Source: an uncultured Christensenella sp. (GTDB lineage: Bacteria > Bacillota > Clostridia > Christensenellales > Pumilibacteraceae). Taken from it: a stretch of 64,000 nucleotides of DNA. The translations under genes were made by a program, and so were the position numbers. The DNA lies in contig CAJTLV010000004.1 of the NCBI GenBank assembly GCA_910577435.1, positions 62,001 through 126,000 on the forward strand. The letters are read 5' to 3'. Below are positions 1 to 8,170 of the stretch, piece after piece. How positions within the stretch are numbered: position 1 is the first letter of the stretch; each line of letters starts with the position of its first letter. Below the pieces are notes generated by a model. It saw nothing but the letters and a program-made list of their open reading frames with translations, made no database searches and was not told where the DNA came from.

Positions 1-328
1 CGTCGACGGCAACATCGACATCGACATCACGAAAAAGGCGCTCAACGATATGGAGATCGATCCGCTCGGTCTGGATTATAACGACATAAAACTGCTCGGA
101 GCGCTCACCGAAAAGTTCGGCGGCGGGCCTACCGGTCTCGATACGCTCGCGGCGGCGATAAACGAGGACGCGGGTACGATAGAGGACGTAATAGAACCGT
201 ATCTCATTCAGCTCGGCTTTATAGCGCGCACGCCGCGCGGCAGGGTGGCGCTTAAAGCGGCGTACGATCATCTCGGCATTAAACCGAGCAAACGCACGAC
301 CGAGCAATTGGGTTTTTTGGAAAACTGA
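1..328 (+). CDS. ruvB: RuvB, C-terminal part (Holliday junction branch-migration ATPase)
   Basis: The reading frame is open from base 2 and runs into the window from the left, so the gene is truncated by the window edge and not by mutation. The visible residues match the C-terminal winged-helix DNA-binding domain of RuvB: a KKALNDMEIDPLGLD start, then the FGGGPTGLDTLA helix region and the LGFIARTPRGR wing. RuvB drives branch migration of Holliday junctions with RuvA and RuvC. queA begins 5 bases after the stop, consistent with the conserved ruvB-queA-tgt host operon. Confidence 0.9.
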   Translation, partial: VDGNIDIDITKKALNDMEIDPLGLDYNDIKLLGALTEKFGGGPTGLDTLAAAINEDAGTIEDVIEPYLIQLGFIARTPRGRVALKAAYDHLGIKPSKRTTEQLGFLEN

Positions 329-333
329 TATAG

Positions 334-1407
334 ATGAACAAAAGCGATTTTTATTACGAATTGCCCGATGAGTTGATCGCGCAAGTCCCGATAGAGCCGC
401 GCGACAGTTCGCGGCTTTTGGTATACGACAGAGATACGGAAGCCGTTTCGCATCGGCATTTTTCCGATCTTACGGAAATTCTGCGCAAGGGCGATGTTCT
501 TGTCGTCAACAATACGCGCGTTCTCCCCGCATACGTGACGGGGGTAAAGGACGGTACGGGCGCAAATATCAAATTCCTATTGAATAAACGCATCGCTTAC
601 GATACATGGGAGACAGTGTGCCGTCCCGCAAAGCGTGCGAAACTCGGCGCAAAATTGACTTTTTCGTCCGATCTTCGCGGCGAGATAGTCGCGACGGGCG
701 ACGACGGAGAGCGCACGGTCAAATTTTATTTCGAAGGCGTTTTCGAAGAGATATTATACAAGATAGGCGAGATGCCTCTTCCGCACTATATACACGGCGA
801 GCTGAAAGATAAAGAACGGTATCAAACCGTCTATGCAAAGACGAACGGTTCTGCGGCGGCGCCGACTGCGGGATTGCATTTTACCGAACGGCTTATGTCC
901 GAGCTGAAAGCAAAAGGGGTCGAGTTTGTCGAAGTTCTTCTTCACGTCGGACTCGGCACGTTTCTGCCCGTAAAGACGGACGACGTGCTCGACCACAAAA
1001 TGCACAGCGAGCATTACGAACTGACTGAAAGCGCGGCGGATAAGATAAACGCGGCAAAACGCGATGGTCGGCGTGTGATCGCCGTAGGCACGACTGCGGT
1101 GCGCGTTCTCGAATCTTGCGCCGCAACAGACGGGACTGTGAATGCCGGCAGCGGCGAAACTCGGATATTCATATATCCGCCGTATAAATTCAAGACCGTA
1201 GACGCGCTGATCACGAATTTCCACCTGCCCGAATCCACGCTTATTATGCTTGTCAGTGCGTTCGTCGGCAGGGAAAAGACGTTGGAACTTTATAAGCTCG
1301 CGGTCGAAGAGAAATACAGATTTTTCTCGTTCGGCGACGCGATGCTTATTGTAGGCAGGAGCGACGACGAAAAAGAGAAGCCGCAAGATATAGTAGATAA
1401 AGACTAA
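334..1407 (+). CDS. queA: QueA, S-adenosylmethionine:tRNA ribosyltransferase-isomerase
   Basis: 357 residues, the usual length for QueA, which transfers and isomerises the ribosyl part of SAM onto preQ1 in tRNA during queuosine synthesis. Family blocks are present in order: the FYYELPDELIAQ start, GDVLVVNNTRVLPA, ETVCRPAKRAKLG, TNGSAAAPTAGLHFT, HVGLGTFLPV, and RFFSFGDAML near the C-terminus. The final ~18 residues are charged and overlap a rho-independent terminator. The phage begins just downstream, and the next queuosine gene (tgt) lies 61.6 kb away on the far side of the prophage. Confidence 0.95.
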   Translation: MNKSDFYYELPDELIAQVPIEPRDSSRLLVYDRDTEAVSHRHFSDLTEILRKGDVLVVNNTRVLPAYVTGVKDGTGANIKFLLNKRIAYDTWETVCRPAKRAKLGAKLTFSSDLRGEIVATGDDGERTVKFYFEGVFEEILYKIGEMPLPHYIHGELKDKERYQTVYAKTNGSAAAPTAGLHFTERLMSELKAKGVEFVEVLLHVGLGTFLPVKTDDVLDHKMHSEHYELTESAADKINAAKRDGRRVIAVGTTAVRVLESCAATDGTVNAGSGETRIFIYPPYKFKTVDALITNFHLPESTLIMLVSAFVGREKTLELYKLAVEEKYRFFSFGDAMLIVGRSDDEKEKPQDIVDKD

Positions 1408-1422
1408 TCTTGCGGTCTTTTT
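1381..1422 (+). terminator. Rho-independent terminator overlapping the queA 3' end
   Basis: A perfect 9-bp stem (CCGCAAGAT, 1381-1389, pairing with ATCTTGCGG, 1407-1415) encloses a 17-nt loop and is followed by TCTTTTT. A competing 6-bp stem (AAAGAC 1399-1404 with GTCTTT 1415-1420) is also possible. The hairpin includes the queA stop codon. It would end host transcription at the prophage edge. The left attachment site must lie near here, but its core cannot be placed from one copy. Confidence 0.7.
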
Positions 1423-1451
1423 ACGCAGTATATAGTGTTTCATTAAAACGA

Positions 1452-3176
1452 TTATTCGTACAAAAATTTGTGTTCTATGCCGTTTTTGAAACGTATCGAA
1501 AGAATTTTGCCATCCAGAATTACAATTTTTTTTATGACCGAATTGACGAAATCCTTGATGATTTTCGTGTCGATTTTTCGTATCATAGTATCGAAGTTCA
1601 CATACCGTTTTGTAAGTAGTTGCTGACTCATTATGAAGTAAGACGCTTTTGCTATAAAGTCCTCGTCGGAGATCGAGAACGAAGCGGAAGCGTTTTTTTC
1701 TATCTCTTCAAGCCGAGCGTCTATTTGTTCGAGTTCGTCAGTAATTGTTTTGCGTTCGATAAAGTATTCCGTTTCGGGCATATCGCTTTCGCTGTACAGA
1801 TACAAAGTTTTGAGACGTGCAAGCGCACGTTCTTTTTTTCGTTTCTCTGTAAGTAATAGATCGCGCTCGTTTATGGCGGTGTCGTCAATAGTTACGTTTT
1901 TCGGTTCGTATATATCTGTACCGAATTTGCCGGCGCGGAGCATATCATACATTTCCTGCAGACCCGCTTTGTCGATGCCTTTCACGTCAGAGAACACGTC
2001 GCCACGAAGAAGTTTTTTCTCGAAAGTTTCAAGGCTTGTTGTTGCGCCGAAATTGTTTTGCGCTTTTATGATGTTTGCAACGTAGTTTAGTATGAATGGT
2101 CCTACCACGATGTCGGAAATGTATTTGTTGGGACAATCGTTAAAGCGGCGGTGGCGTGAGCATAGATAAATAGACGGGCGATAGCCGTTGTCGCGCTCCC
2201 TGTCAATCGTGGCGCACATCTGCGAGCCACACTTGCCACAGATAAGAATACCTGCGAAGATGTGAGTGTTCACTCTCGTGTATGTGCGCGGGCCGTCCTT
2301 GTTGCTACGGCGATTTGCTTTTAGTTGGTTGTTCACAGATTCCCAGCGTTCGCGGTCAACGATAGGTACGTGGTGGTCTTCAACCAGAATCCACTCCGAT
2401 TCGGGGCGGCGGTTAGTTTTTAGACGATAGTTTGTTTTGCTTAAATCGTGCTTGTTGTATAGATAGTTTCCTATGTAGAACGGATTGGAGAGCATTGTCC
2501 TTGCAGTCGTCGGATTCCACGCTATTCCGCTGCGCGTCGAAAGTCCGTTTTCGTTTAGAAACTTGCACGTCTGCAGAAGGGAATGAGTTTCTTCATACTT
2601 GTCATAGATGGCGCGTACAGTCGCGGCTTCTTTTTCGTTGATTGAAAAGATTTTAGTAACTTTGTCGTAAGCGTAGCCGAAAGGTATGCGTCCGCCGTTC
2701 CATTGACCGTTATTTGCACGTGATACCATTACGGCGGTAACGCGCTCCGAAGTCATTTTACGTTCGAGTTCTGCGAAAATCAGAATGATTTTGAGCATCG
2801 CTTCGCCTATCGCGGTTGACGTGTCAAATTGCTCGTTTTTGCTGACGAACACTACGCCGAGACGTTTTAATTCTTCGTACATAGCGGCGAAGTCAAGCAG
2901 ATTACGGGAAATGCGGTCAATCTTCCATACTATGAGATGAGAAAATTCGCCGGTTCGTAATCGCGCCATCATCTGTTGATAGCGCGGTCTGTCGGTGTTC
3001 TTTGCGGAATAGCCTGCGTCTTCAAAGATTTCGTATTCGGGAATATCGAGCGCATATTTCGCATAGTTGGCAAGGTCGCTTTTTTGTAAAGGAAGGCTGT
3101 CCTTGTCAATTTGCATATTTGTAGATACGCGGACATAAAGGGCAGCCTTCTTGTTAAGTTTAGATTCTTTCTGCAT
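1452..3176 (-). CDS. Large serine recombinase (phage integrase)
   Basis: 574 residues. The N-terminal resolvase domain carries YVRVST with the predicted nucleophile Ser18, and the WKIDRISRN block near residue 85. A Recombinase domain follows (about 160-290). Next is a zinc ribbon with Cys313, Cys316, Cys339 and Cys348, and then a long charged coiled-coil region (about 430-500). This order is that of large serine integrases, which catalyse attP x attB integration and, with a directionality factor, excision. The gene sits at the left prophage end reading toward the host, the usual place for an integrase. Its start overlaps the end of the upstream nuclease gene by 17 bases with no strong ribosome site, suggesting translational coupling. 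No excision factor was recognised. Confidence 0.93.
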   Translation of the reverse strand: MQKESKLNKKAALYVRVSTNMQIDKDSLPLQKSDLANYAKYALDIPEYEIFEDAGYSAKNTDRPRYQQMMARLRTGEFSHLIVWKIDRISRNLLDFAAMYEELKRLGVVFVSKNEQFDTSTAIGEAMLKIILIFAELERKMTSERVTAVMVSRANNGQWNGGRIPFGYAYDKVTKIFSINEKEAATVRAIYDKYEETHSLLQTCKFLNENGLSTRSGIAWNPTTARTMLSNPFYIGNYLYNKHDLSKTNYRLKTNRRPESEWILVEDHHVPIVDRERWESVNNQLKANRRSNKDGPRTYTRVNTHIFAGILICGKCGSQMCATIDRERDNGYRPSIYLCSRHRRFNDCPNKYISDIVVGPFILNYVANIIKAQNNFGATTSLETFEKKLLRGDVFSDVKGIDKAGLQEMYDMLRAGKFGTDIYEPKNVTIDDTAINERDLLLTEKRKKERALARLKTLYLYSESDMPETEYFIERKTITDELEQIDARLEEIEKNASASFSISDEDFIAKASYFIMSQQLLTKRYVNFDTMIRKIDTKIIKDFVNSVIKKIVILDGKILSIRFKNGIEHKFLYE

Positions 3177-3723
3177 AATTATCTATCACGCTTTTAAGCG
3201 TTTCGTATGTCGCTTCTGTCGGGTAGAGTGCTTTCAAGGCATTGAGCGTCAGAGTTTTCTGTTCGCCGCATTGCTCGTTCAGTACGGAAGTGGGAAGAAC
3301 ATAGAATTTCCATTGTTCGAGATGCAAGGGTTCAATAATTTCGCGGTTAAGGCAATCGAGTAGGCAGAAGACATATATTTGCGATTTGCGTTCGCGCTTC
3401 ACGATTTCGTTGTCATCAAAAACATAGGTCGGTGCAATACCGAAGATGGGAGATGAAAGAACATCGCTTTGCAATGACTGAATGTATGCGGACGATTTGA
3501 CTTCGATTACGTTGCCATTATATGGTATGCGGTAAGGTTCATTCGACTGGCGTAAAGTTACGTCAAGCTCAAGAGCGCTTGAAACGATATATTCAGCAAG
3601 TATGCTGCGCGTTACGCTGTTCGTAAGGTCTGACGATACCCACATAAGAAAGTCGGAAAGAAGACGGTTGACCGGCATATCGTCATAAGTAAAATGTTCG
3701 TTGCCCGTATATAGTCTGTTCAT
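3160..3723 (-). CDS. Predicted PD-(D/E)XK-like nuclease, copy A
   Basis: 187 residues, paralogous to the protein at 14296-14904. Both start with a GNEH segment, then a MP-NRLLSDF motif, SSDL, an Ala-Glu pair in a helix (AEYIV here) and an EVKSSAYIQS block. A helix-borne Glu followed about 45 residues later by E-x-K is the usual arrangement of PD-(D/E)XK enzymes, so a restriction-like nuclease fold is inferred; no activity is shown. It starts 2 bases after the repressor stop and overlaps the recombinase, so it should be made with them in the lysogen. That position suits an immunity, exclusion or integration-related role. I do not recognise a named family. Confidence 0.6.
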   Translation of the reverse strand: MNRLYTGNEHFTYDDMPVNRLLSDFLMWVSSDLTNSVTRSILAEYIVSSALELDVTLRQSNEPYRIPYNGNVIEVKSSAYIQSLQSDVLSSPIFGIAPTYVFDDNEIVKRERKSQIYVFCLLDCLNREIIEPLHLEQWKFYVLPTSVLNEQCGEQKTLTLNALKALYPTEATYETLKSVIDNYAERI

Positions 3724-3725
3724 AG

Positions 3726-4082
3726 TTATTCTCCGTCGCGTAATGCGTCTTTTTCTTTCTGCGTAAGATACTTGTCAAGTAAAGCAAAGAATACTTTTTT
3801 ATCGTCGGCAGAAACCCTGTTCCAGACATCTATAATCGTTTTCTCTTCGATGTCTATATCATCTTTGCTCTGCGGCAAGTTTGTCAATCCGATAAGGTAA
3901 TCAGACGACACATTGAGAGCAGATGCAACGTCTCGCAGTACAATCAGTATCGAAGGGGAAGCCTTATTGTTTACATATCGGGAAATGGTGGCTTCCGTAG
4001 TGTTCGCGTTGTCTGCGAGCCACTTCTGTGAAACGCCGCGATATTCGATTGCTGCCAAAAGTCTGTTTGAGAAGTTATCCAT
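3726..4082 (-). CDS. CI-type repressor, XRE-family HTH
   Basis: 118 residues from the ATG at 4082, chosen because GGAGG lies 8 bases upstream; the open frame extends further upstream but without a ribosome site. The N-terminal Cro/C1 HTH (about 5-60) contains SQKWLADNANTTEATISRYV and then a LNVSSDYLIGLT segment typical of small phage repressors. The C-terminal half is a helical tail (about 75-118) with no protease domain, so induction is probably not by simple RecA-stimulated self-cleavage. It is transcribed away from the Cro-like gene across a shared control region. The likely operator is the TTACAGTTCTGTAA palindrome repeated at several phage promoters; this assignment is inference. Confidence 0.85.
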   Translation of the reverse strand: MDNFSNRLLAAIEYRGVSQKWLADNANTTEATISRYVNNKASPSILIVLRDVASALNVSSDYLIGLTNLPQSKDDIDIEEKTIIDVWNRVSADDKKVFFALLDKYLTQKEKDALRDGE

Positions 4083-4193
4083 TGTTTTGACCTCCATAGT
4101 TACCATTTTAATATTTTTTGACCGAATAAGATAGCAAATTACAGTCATATTGATTTTTTTCTTAAAAATTATAATTTTACACCGTAAATCAGT
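4083..4193 (-). promoter_or_regulatory. Repressor-side control region of the lysogeny switch
   Basis: This AT-rich stretch upstream of the repressor holds two candidate minus-strand promoters. One is a perfect TATAAT (plus coordinates 4168-4173) with a poor -35. The other is TTGCTA (4132-4137) with TATTAA (4108-4113) at an 18-bp spacer. A TTACAG half operator lies at 4139-4144. Which promoter is used cannot be decided by eye. Confidence 0.45.
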
Positions 4194-4222
4194 TTGACAA
4201 TTACAGTTCTGTAAGTTAGAAT
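4194..4222 (+). promoter_or_regulatory. Early promoter with palindromic operator
   Basis: TTGACA (4194-4199), a 17-bp spacer and TAGAAT (4217-4222) form a near-consensus sigma-A promoter. The spacer contains the perfect palindrome TTACAG-TT-CTGTAA (4201-4214). A repressor bound there would block RNA polymerase. It faces the Cro-like gene and the early operon. The same promoter/operator recurs at 44412-44440 and 54649-54677, with a variant at 49537-49565. Confidence 0.8.
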
Positions 4223-4255
4223 ATGAGTACAAACAAAAATTCATTGGAGTACGCT

Positions 4256-4480
4256 ATGAATACGAATTTGTTAAAATCGGTAAGAGTTAAGAACGGCAAA
4301 ACGCAAACCGATATGGCATCATTGATAGAGAAGTCTATTGACACCTATGCGAAGAAAGAAAGGGGCGAAGTTTACTTCACGCCGGCAGAGATGGTTAGAG
4401 TATCGCGGACGCTAAACCTTACGTTTAGTGAGTTCAACGATATTTTTTTTAACTCTGAATTACAGTTCTGTAATTTTTAA
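4256..4480 (+). CDS. Cro-like small HTH protein
   Basis: 74 residues from the ATG at 4256, preceded by TTGGAG at good spacing; the in-frame upstream ATG at 4223 lies on the -10 element and is unlikely. The SVRVKNGKTQTDMASLIEKS region and the following helix fit a short XRE-type HTH. It is the first gene of the rightward early operon and diverges from the CI-type repressor, the classic Cro position. Its last codons contain a perfect copy of the operator palindrome. Confidence 0.75.
   Translation: MNTNLLKSVRVKNGKTQTDMASLIEKSIDTYAKKERGEVYFTPAEMVRVSRTLNLTFSEFNDIFFNSELQFCNF
4460..4473. promoter_or_regulatory. Second operator palindrome inside the Cro-like gene 3' end
   Basis: TTACAGTTCTGTAA occurs here exactly as in the early promoter, 259 bp downstream of that copy and within the coding sequence (encoding LQFCN). 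No promoter hexamers surround it. It could be an auxiliary operator for looping or a roadblock for transcription into the early operon. Confidence 0.6.
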
Positions 4481-4531
4481 CTGCCTTCGCTTTTAACAAT
4501 TACATTATATCGCAAACGGGGTAAATTCACA

Positions 4532-5035
4532 ATGGGAAACGACTCTACGAAACCTAACGAAAACATCTACTTCAAGTGTAGAAAAGAAGCCGCTTTATAC
4601 GACGAGAGACTACGGAGCCGCGAAAGCGCCGCAGACCTGCTCGGCGTAAGTCCTTCATCGCTTGCGGATTATGAGTTAGGAAATACGAAAGTTGTCCCCG
4701 TCGATAAAGTCAATTTGATGGCAGACCTGTATAATGCACCGCAATTAAAAACGATGTATTGCAAGCACGATTGTCCGATAGGAGATTGCCTGACGCTTGC
4801 GACTGAAATCCCCAGCCTTGAAACGGTGGTTCTGCGATTGCTGAACAATCTTGAAGACGGGAAATTATCGGAAGTTAAAAGACAGTTGATAAACATTGCG
4901 GCAACGGAAGGCATTTCTACGCAGAATGTACATTCGATTGACGAAATCCTGAAATATCTCGATAGGCTTGTCGAGTCGGTAAGCGGGCTGAAATTGCTGT
5001 GTACGAAAACGAAGGCGGCGATAGAAGGCTTATGA
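4532..5035 (+). CDS. HTH-domain regulatory protein
   Basis: 167 residues. An XRE-like HTH occupies about 12-60 (RESAADLLGVSPSSLADYE). A cysteine cluster then follows (YCKHDCPIGDC, about 81-91), a pattern often seen in Clostridia phage HTH proteins, and then a helical C-terminal half. Second gene of the early operon, overlapped by the next start through ATGA. Probably a transcriptional regulator of early genes; its target is unknown. Confidence 0.65.
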   Translation: MGNDSTKPNENIYFKCRKEAALYDERLRSRESAADLLGVSPSSLADYELGNTKVVPVDKVNLMADLYNAPQLKTMYCKHDCPIGDCLTLATEIPSLETVVLRLLNNLEDGKLSEVKRQLINIAATEGISTQNVHSIDEILKYLDRLVESVSGLKLLCTKTKAAIEGL

Positions 5036-5181
5036 CGAAGGAAAGCATTTTGAAATATCTCGAAGAAGTTTTCGGGATCAAGTCTGAAAGCGAACTCAAT
5101 GCGGCTATGGCATCAGCGGAAAAGTTGAACGTCGGAATAATGACAAAAGGAGCAAAGAATGATAAATCTACCCGAACTTAA
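5032..5181 (+). CDS. Small early protein, unknown
   Basis: 49 residues from the ATG at 5032, which overlaps the preceding stop (ATGA). It is helical and charged (MTKESILKYLEEVFG start) and overlaps the exonuclease start by 23 bases. The tight coupling on both sides supports it being a real gene. No function recognised. Confidence 0.5.
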   Translation: MTKESILKYLEEVFGIKSESELNAAMASAEKLNVGIMTKGAKNDKSTRT

Positions 5182-5767
5182 AGAATTGCAGTTTTGCGAG
5201 AAAACACACACGTACACGGTAAACGGATTTGTTGTACCAAGCGTGTCAGAAATAATGAAACCGTTGTCGGCAGCGCATTACGGCGGAATAGACACAGATA
5301 CGTTGAACAAAGCCGCAAACAGAGGAACGATAGTCCACGCAGCGGTAGAAAACTACCTGTTGTTTGGAATTGAAGACATCAGTAAGGAGTTGCGTGGCTA
5401 CTTCGACGGGTTCAAAAAGTGGATAGACGAAGTTAAGCCGGTGCCTATCAAGACGGAGTGCAGAATATATCACAAAACGCTTAACTATGCAGGAACGGCA
5501 GATTTGCCGTGCTATATAGACGACGTGCCGACGCTGGTCGATTTCAAGACTACCGCGACGGTTGCGAAGGTACTCACAAGAGTTCAGCTCGAAGCGTACA
5601 AAAAGGCGTTTGAAAGCCACGATGTAAAGTTTGAGCGCAAACTCATCATTCAATCCAGAAAAGACGGGACATATCACGCGGAACAGCACCCGATAACAGA
5701 TGCAGAAAGTTGGAAGGTATTTACCGAGTTGCTTGATGTGTACCGCTTTATCAAAAAAAATCAGTAG
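5159..5767 (+). CDS. PD-(D/E)XK exonuclease (RecB/Cas4-like), partner of Bet
   Basis: 202 residues. The N-terminal half has a VNGFVVPSVSEIMKPL block and a helix with RGTIVHAAVENYL. The core has ECRIYHKTLNYAGTADL and LVDFKTT, the D...D-x-K acid/lysine arrangement of phage 5'-3' exonucleases. QLEAYKKAF matches the QxxxY motif of the RecB-nuclease/Cas4 group. Two genes downstream lies a Bet-family annealing protein, so the pair would form a lambda-Red-like double-strand-break recombination system. Confidence 0.8.
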   Translation: MINLPELKELQFCEKTHTYTVNGFVVPSVSEIMKPLSAAHYGGIDTDTLNKAANRGTIVHAAVENYLLFGIEDISKELRGYFDGFKKWIDEVKPVPIKTECRIYHKTLNYAGTADLPCYIDDVPTLVDFKTTATVAKVLTRVQLEAYKKAFESHDVKFERKLIIQSRKDGTYHAEQHPITDAESWKVFTELLDVYRFIKKNQ

Positions 5768-5777
5768 GAGGTTTCAA

Positions 5778-6497
5778 ATGGAACAGGAAGAACAGGTTGT
5801 GGCCGTATTGCCCGAAGTTGTTGAAGGTAAAACGGTTGCGGAAGCGGAGATGAGCAGAGAAGTTACCGCAGTCGAAGAGAGAGCGGGGCAGATTACGATT
5901 GCAACGCAAGGCGACTACGAAGACGCTGCGGCGTTCGGAAGGCTCATCAAACAGAAATCGGCGCAGATTATCGAATTTTTTGCACCGATGAAGAAGGCGG
6001 CTCACGAAGCGCACCAGAACATCTGCACCCGTGAAAAAGAAATGCTCGCGCCGCTCATTGCAGCAGAGAAAACGGTCAAGCAGGTTATGGGCGACTACGT
6101 AATGGAGCAGGAACGCAAAAGACGCGAAGAGGAAGAGCGCGTAAAACGTCTTGCCGAAGCGGAAGCTGAAAAGAAGTTGCAGGAAGCAATGGCTCTCGAA
6201 GCGAGCGGCAAGCAGGATGAAGCGGAAGCGGCGCTTATGGAAGCGGACATCGTAGACAGCGCGAGCAGGAACGTAATCGTGGAAGCGCCGAAGATTAAGG
6301 CGGACGGCACGTCGTCCAGTATCGATTGGGAAATCACGGCGGTAGACGACGGCAAAGTTCCCGTCGATTTTGCGGGTATGTGCATCAGACCCGTAGATAC
6401 GAAAGCAATTCTCAAACTCATTCGGGCATCGAAAGGGCAGATTAAGATACCCGGCATCCAGTACAAATCTGTCGCAAAATTATCTTTCAGGAAATAA
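5778..6497 (+). CDS. Unknown coiled-coil protein between exonuclease and Bet
   Basis: 239 residues from the ATG at 5778, with GGAGG 7 bases upstream. The middle (about 70-165) is a long Glu/Lys/Ala-rich coiled coil (RKRREEEERVKRLAEAEAEK). The last 70 residues form a compact C-terminal domain ending in GIQYKSVAKLSF. Similar proteins commonly sit beside phage annealing proteins; their function is not established. The location suggests a role in recombination or replication. Confidence 0.6.
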   Translation: MEQEEQVVAVLPEVVEGKTVAEAEMSREVTAVEERAGQITIATQGDYEDAAAFGRLIKQKSAQIIEFFAPMKKAAHEAHQNICTREKEMLAPLIAAEKTVKQVMGDYVMEQERKRREEEERVKRLAEAEAEKKLQEAMALEASGKQDEAEAALMEADIVDSASRNVIVEAPKIKADGTSSSIDWEITAVDDGKVPVDFAGMCIRPVDTKAILKLIRASKGQIKIPGIQYKSVAKLSFRK

Positions 6498-6512
6498 TCG
6501 GAGGTTTTCAAA

Positions 6513-7433
6513 ATGGAACAGAATAAGGCTTTAAGTACGGTAGAGCAGAACGCTTTGCAGGTAAGTTACGAAATCTGCGGCACGAGTGTACAACTCGATA
6601 TAGACTTCGTAAAGAAGTATCTTGTCAGAGGACGTTCCGAACTGGTTACGGATCAAGAGTTGGTTATGTTTATCAACACCTGCAAGATGCAGAAACTCAA
6701 TCCGCTGGCAAACGGAGAAGTTTATCTCATCAAGTACAGCAAAGACGAGCCTGCGCAGATGGTTGTAGGCAAGGATTCCTACAATAAGCGGGCTTTCCTG
6801 AACCCGAATTATCTCGGAAAGGAAGACGGCATCGTTGTCGTTCGCGGGAATACGGTGGTTCAGAAGAAAGGATGCTGCTTGTATCCTACGGAAGAACTTA
6901 TCGGCGGATGGTGCCGCGTTTTCTACATCAAGAAAAACATCAAGTTGGAAGCGTTCAGAGAGGTTTCGCTTTCTGAATACAACAAGGGTATGGCGAACTG
7001 GAAGAGTAAGCCGGCGACGATGATAAACAAAGTTGCCATTGCCCAGTGTTTGCGCGATGCGTTCCCTTCCGATTACGAAGGGTTGTATGCAGAAGAAGAA
7101 CTCATTTCGTCTGGTCTCGTTCGCGCAGATGATGAAGGAAAGATTCAGGTTATCGACGCAGACGGCGTGGTTGTGGAAGGGGAGACAACCGTTGAACTTC
7201 CCGAAGACAACAGAGTTATTACGCAGGACGAAAGAAAAGAAATGTTCGCATTTGCGCAGGAAGTTTACGGCGGAAAGGAAGCGGGAAATGCCAAAGTCAA
7301 AGAGTTCCTTAAAGCAGAAAACGTAGAATCCACTACGGAATTAAAGAAAGCGCAATACGACAGAATTATGGCTCAAATCGAGCAGGATAAAAACGGCGGC
7401 AACAAAGGCGACGACAACGGCGACGCAGAATAA
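6513..7433 (+). CDS. bet: Bet/RecT-family single-strand annealing protein
   Basis: 306 residues with the Bet-family core: VTDQELVMFINTCKMQKLNP, PLANGEVYLIKY, VGKDSYNKRA, GGWCRVFY and MINKVAIAQCLRDAFP. The C-terminal ~90 residues are acidic and variable, ending in a Gly/Asp/Asn-rich tail. Bet anneals complementary strands exposed by the partner exonuclease (5159-5767). SD GGAGG precedes the start. Confidence 0.92.
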   Translation: MEQNKALSTVEQNALQVSYEICGTSVQLDIDFVKKYLVRGRSELVTDQELVMFINTCKMQKLNPLANGEVYLIKYSKDEPAQMVVGKDSYNKRAFLNPNYLGKEDGIVVVRGNTVVQKKGCCLYPTEELIGGWCRVFYIKKNIKLEAFREVSLSEYNKGMANWKSKPATMINKVAIAQCLRDAFPSDYEGLYAEEELISSGLVRADDEGKIQVIDADGVVVEGETTVELPEDNRVITQDERKEMFAFAQEVYGGKEAGNAKVKEFLKAENVESTTELKKAQYDRIMAQIEQDKNGGNKGDDNGDAE

Positions 7434-7451
7434 TCCGCGAGGAGCGTCATA

Positions 7452-8162
7452 ATGGGAAGATTGCCAAAAATAGGGGTCGATTATTTTACGCACGACGTTC
7501 ACGCTGCGACTGGTCCTACCCTGTTTACGGTGCAGAACAGTTTTGGAAATGACGGTTATGCGTTATGGTTCAAGCTGTTGGAGTTTATGGGTACGCAGAA
7601 AGAACTTTATGCAGATTTTTCGGTACTGAAAGATTGGGAGTATTTTGTATCGCTTGCGAGAGTTGACAAGGATAAGGCAATAGCAATTTTAGACCTACTT
7701 GCAAATATCGACGCGATAGACAAAGAGTTGTGGACTACGAGAAAGATAGTATGGTCTGACAACTTTGCGGGAAGAGCGAAACCAGTTTTCGATAAACGGG
7801 GAACGCTCACACCTGATAAGCCGGACATAGAGGAAAACGTACCGCAGACGGAAGAACAGGGAAATCCTGCGCCGAAACGTAAAAAGAAAACTGACGACGA
7901 CCCCAGCAAAAAGAAATATGCAGAGTTTGTCAGTATGGAGGAGCGCGAGTATCAAAGTCTTGTTGATAAGTACGGAGAGAAAGCGACGGAGAAGCTCATC
8001 GAGTTGCTTGATAACTACAAAGGGAGTAGCGGAAAGACCTATAAAAGCGACTACCGCGCCATTCTCAACTGGGTGGTAGATAAAGCGCAAAAGGAATACC
8101 CGAAACTGTTTACGGCGCAGAACGACACGCCGGATGACGGAAGAAATCCGTTTGACGAATAG
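7452..8162 (+). CDS. Replication initiation protein, Lin1244/Lin1753-type N-terminal domain
   Basis: 236 residues. The first ~110 residues (GVDYFTHDVHAATGPTLFTV, then GNDGYALWFKLLEFMG) match the Lin1244/Lin1753 N-terminal domain of phage replication proteins. A Lys/Pro-rich linker (about 125-155) follows, then a DnaD-like C-terminal helical module ending in DYRAILNWVVDKAQKEYP. The helicase-loader ATPase follows 8 bases later, the usual initiator-loader pair. Confidence 0.8.
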   Translation: MGRLPKIGVDYFTHDVHAATGPTLFTVQNSFGNDGYALWFKLLEFMGTQKELYADFSVLKDWEYFVSLARVDKDKAIAILDLLANIDAIDKELWTTRKIVWSDNFAGRAKPVFDKRGTLTPDKPDIEENVPQTEEQGNPAPKRKKKTDDDPSKKKYAEFVSMEEREYQSLVDKYGEKATEKLIELLDNYKGSSGKTYKSDYRAILNWVVDKAQKEYPKLFTAQNDTPDDGRNPFDE

Positions 8163-8170
8163 GAGGAGGT

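Noticed and set aside
1425..1432. GCAGTA/GTATAT words shared with 62745-62870 as attL/attR core
   Set aside because: Six-base matches in AT-rich DNA are expected by chance, and several equally good alternatives exist.
606..1443. Several short frames overlapping queA on both strands
   Set aside because: They are shadows of the recognised queA frame with Arg-rich composition.
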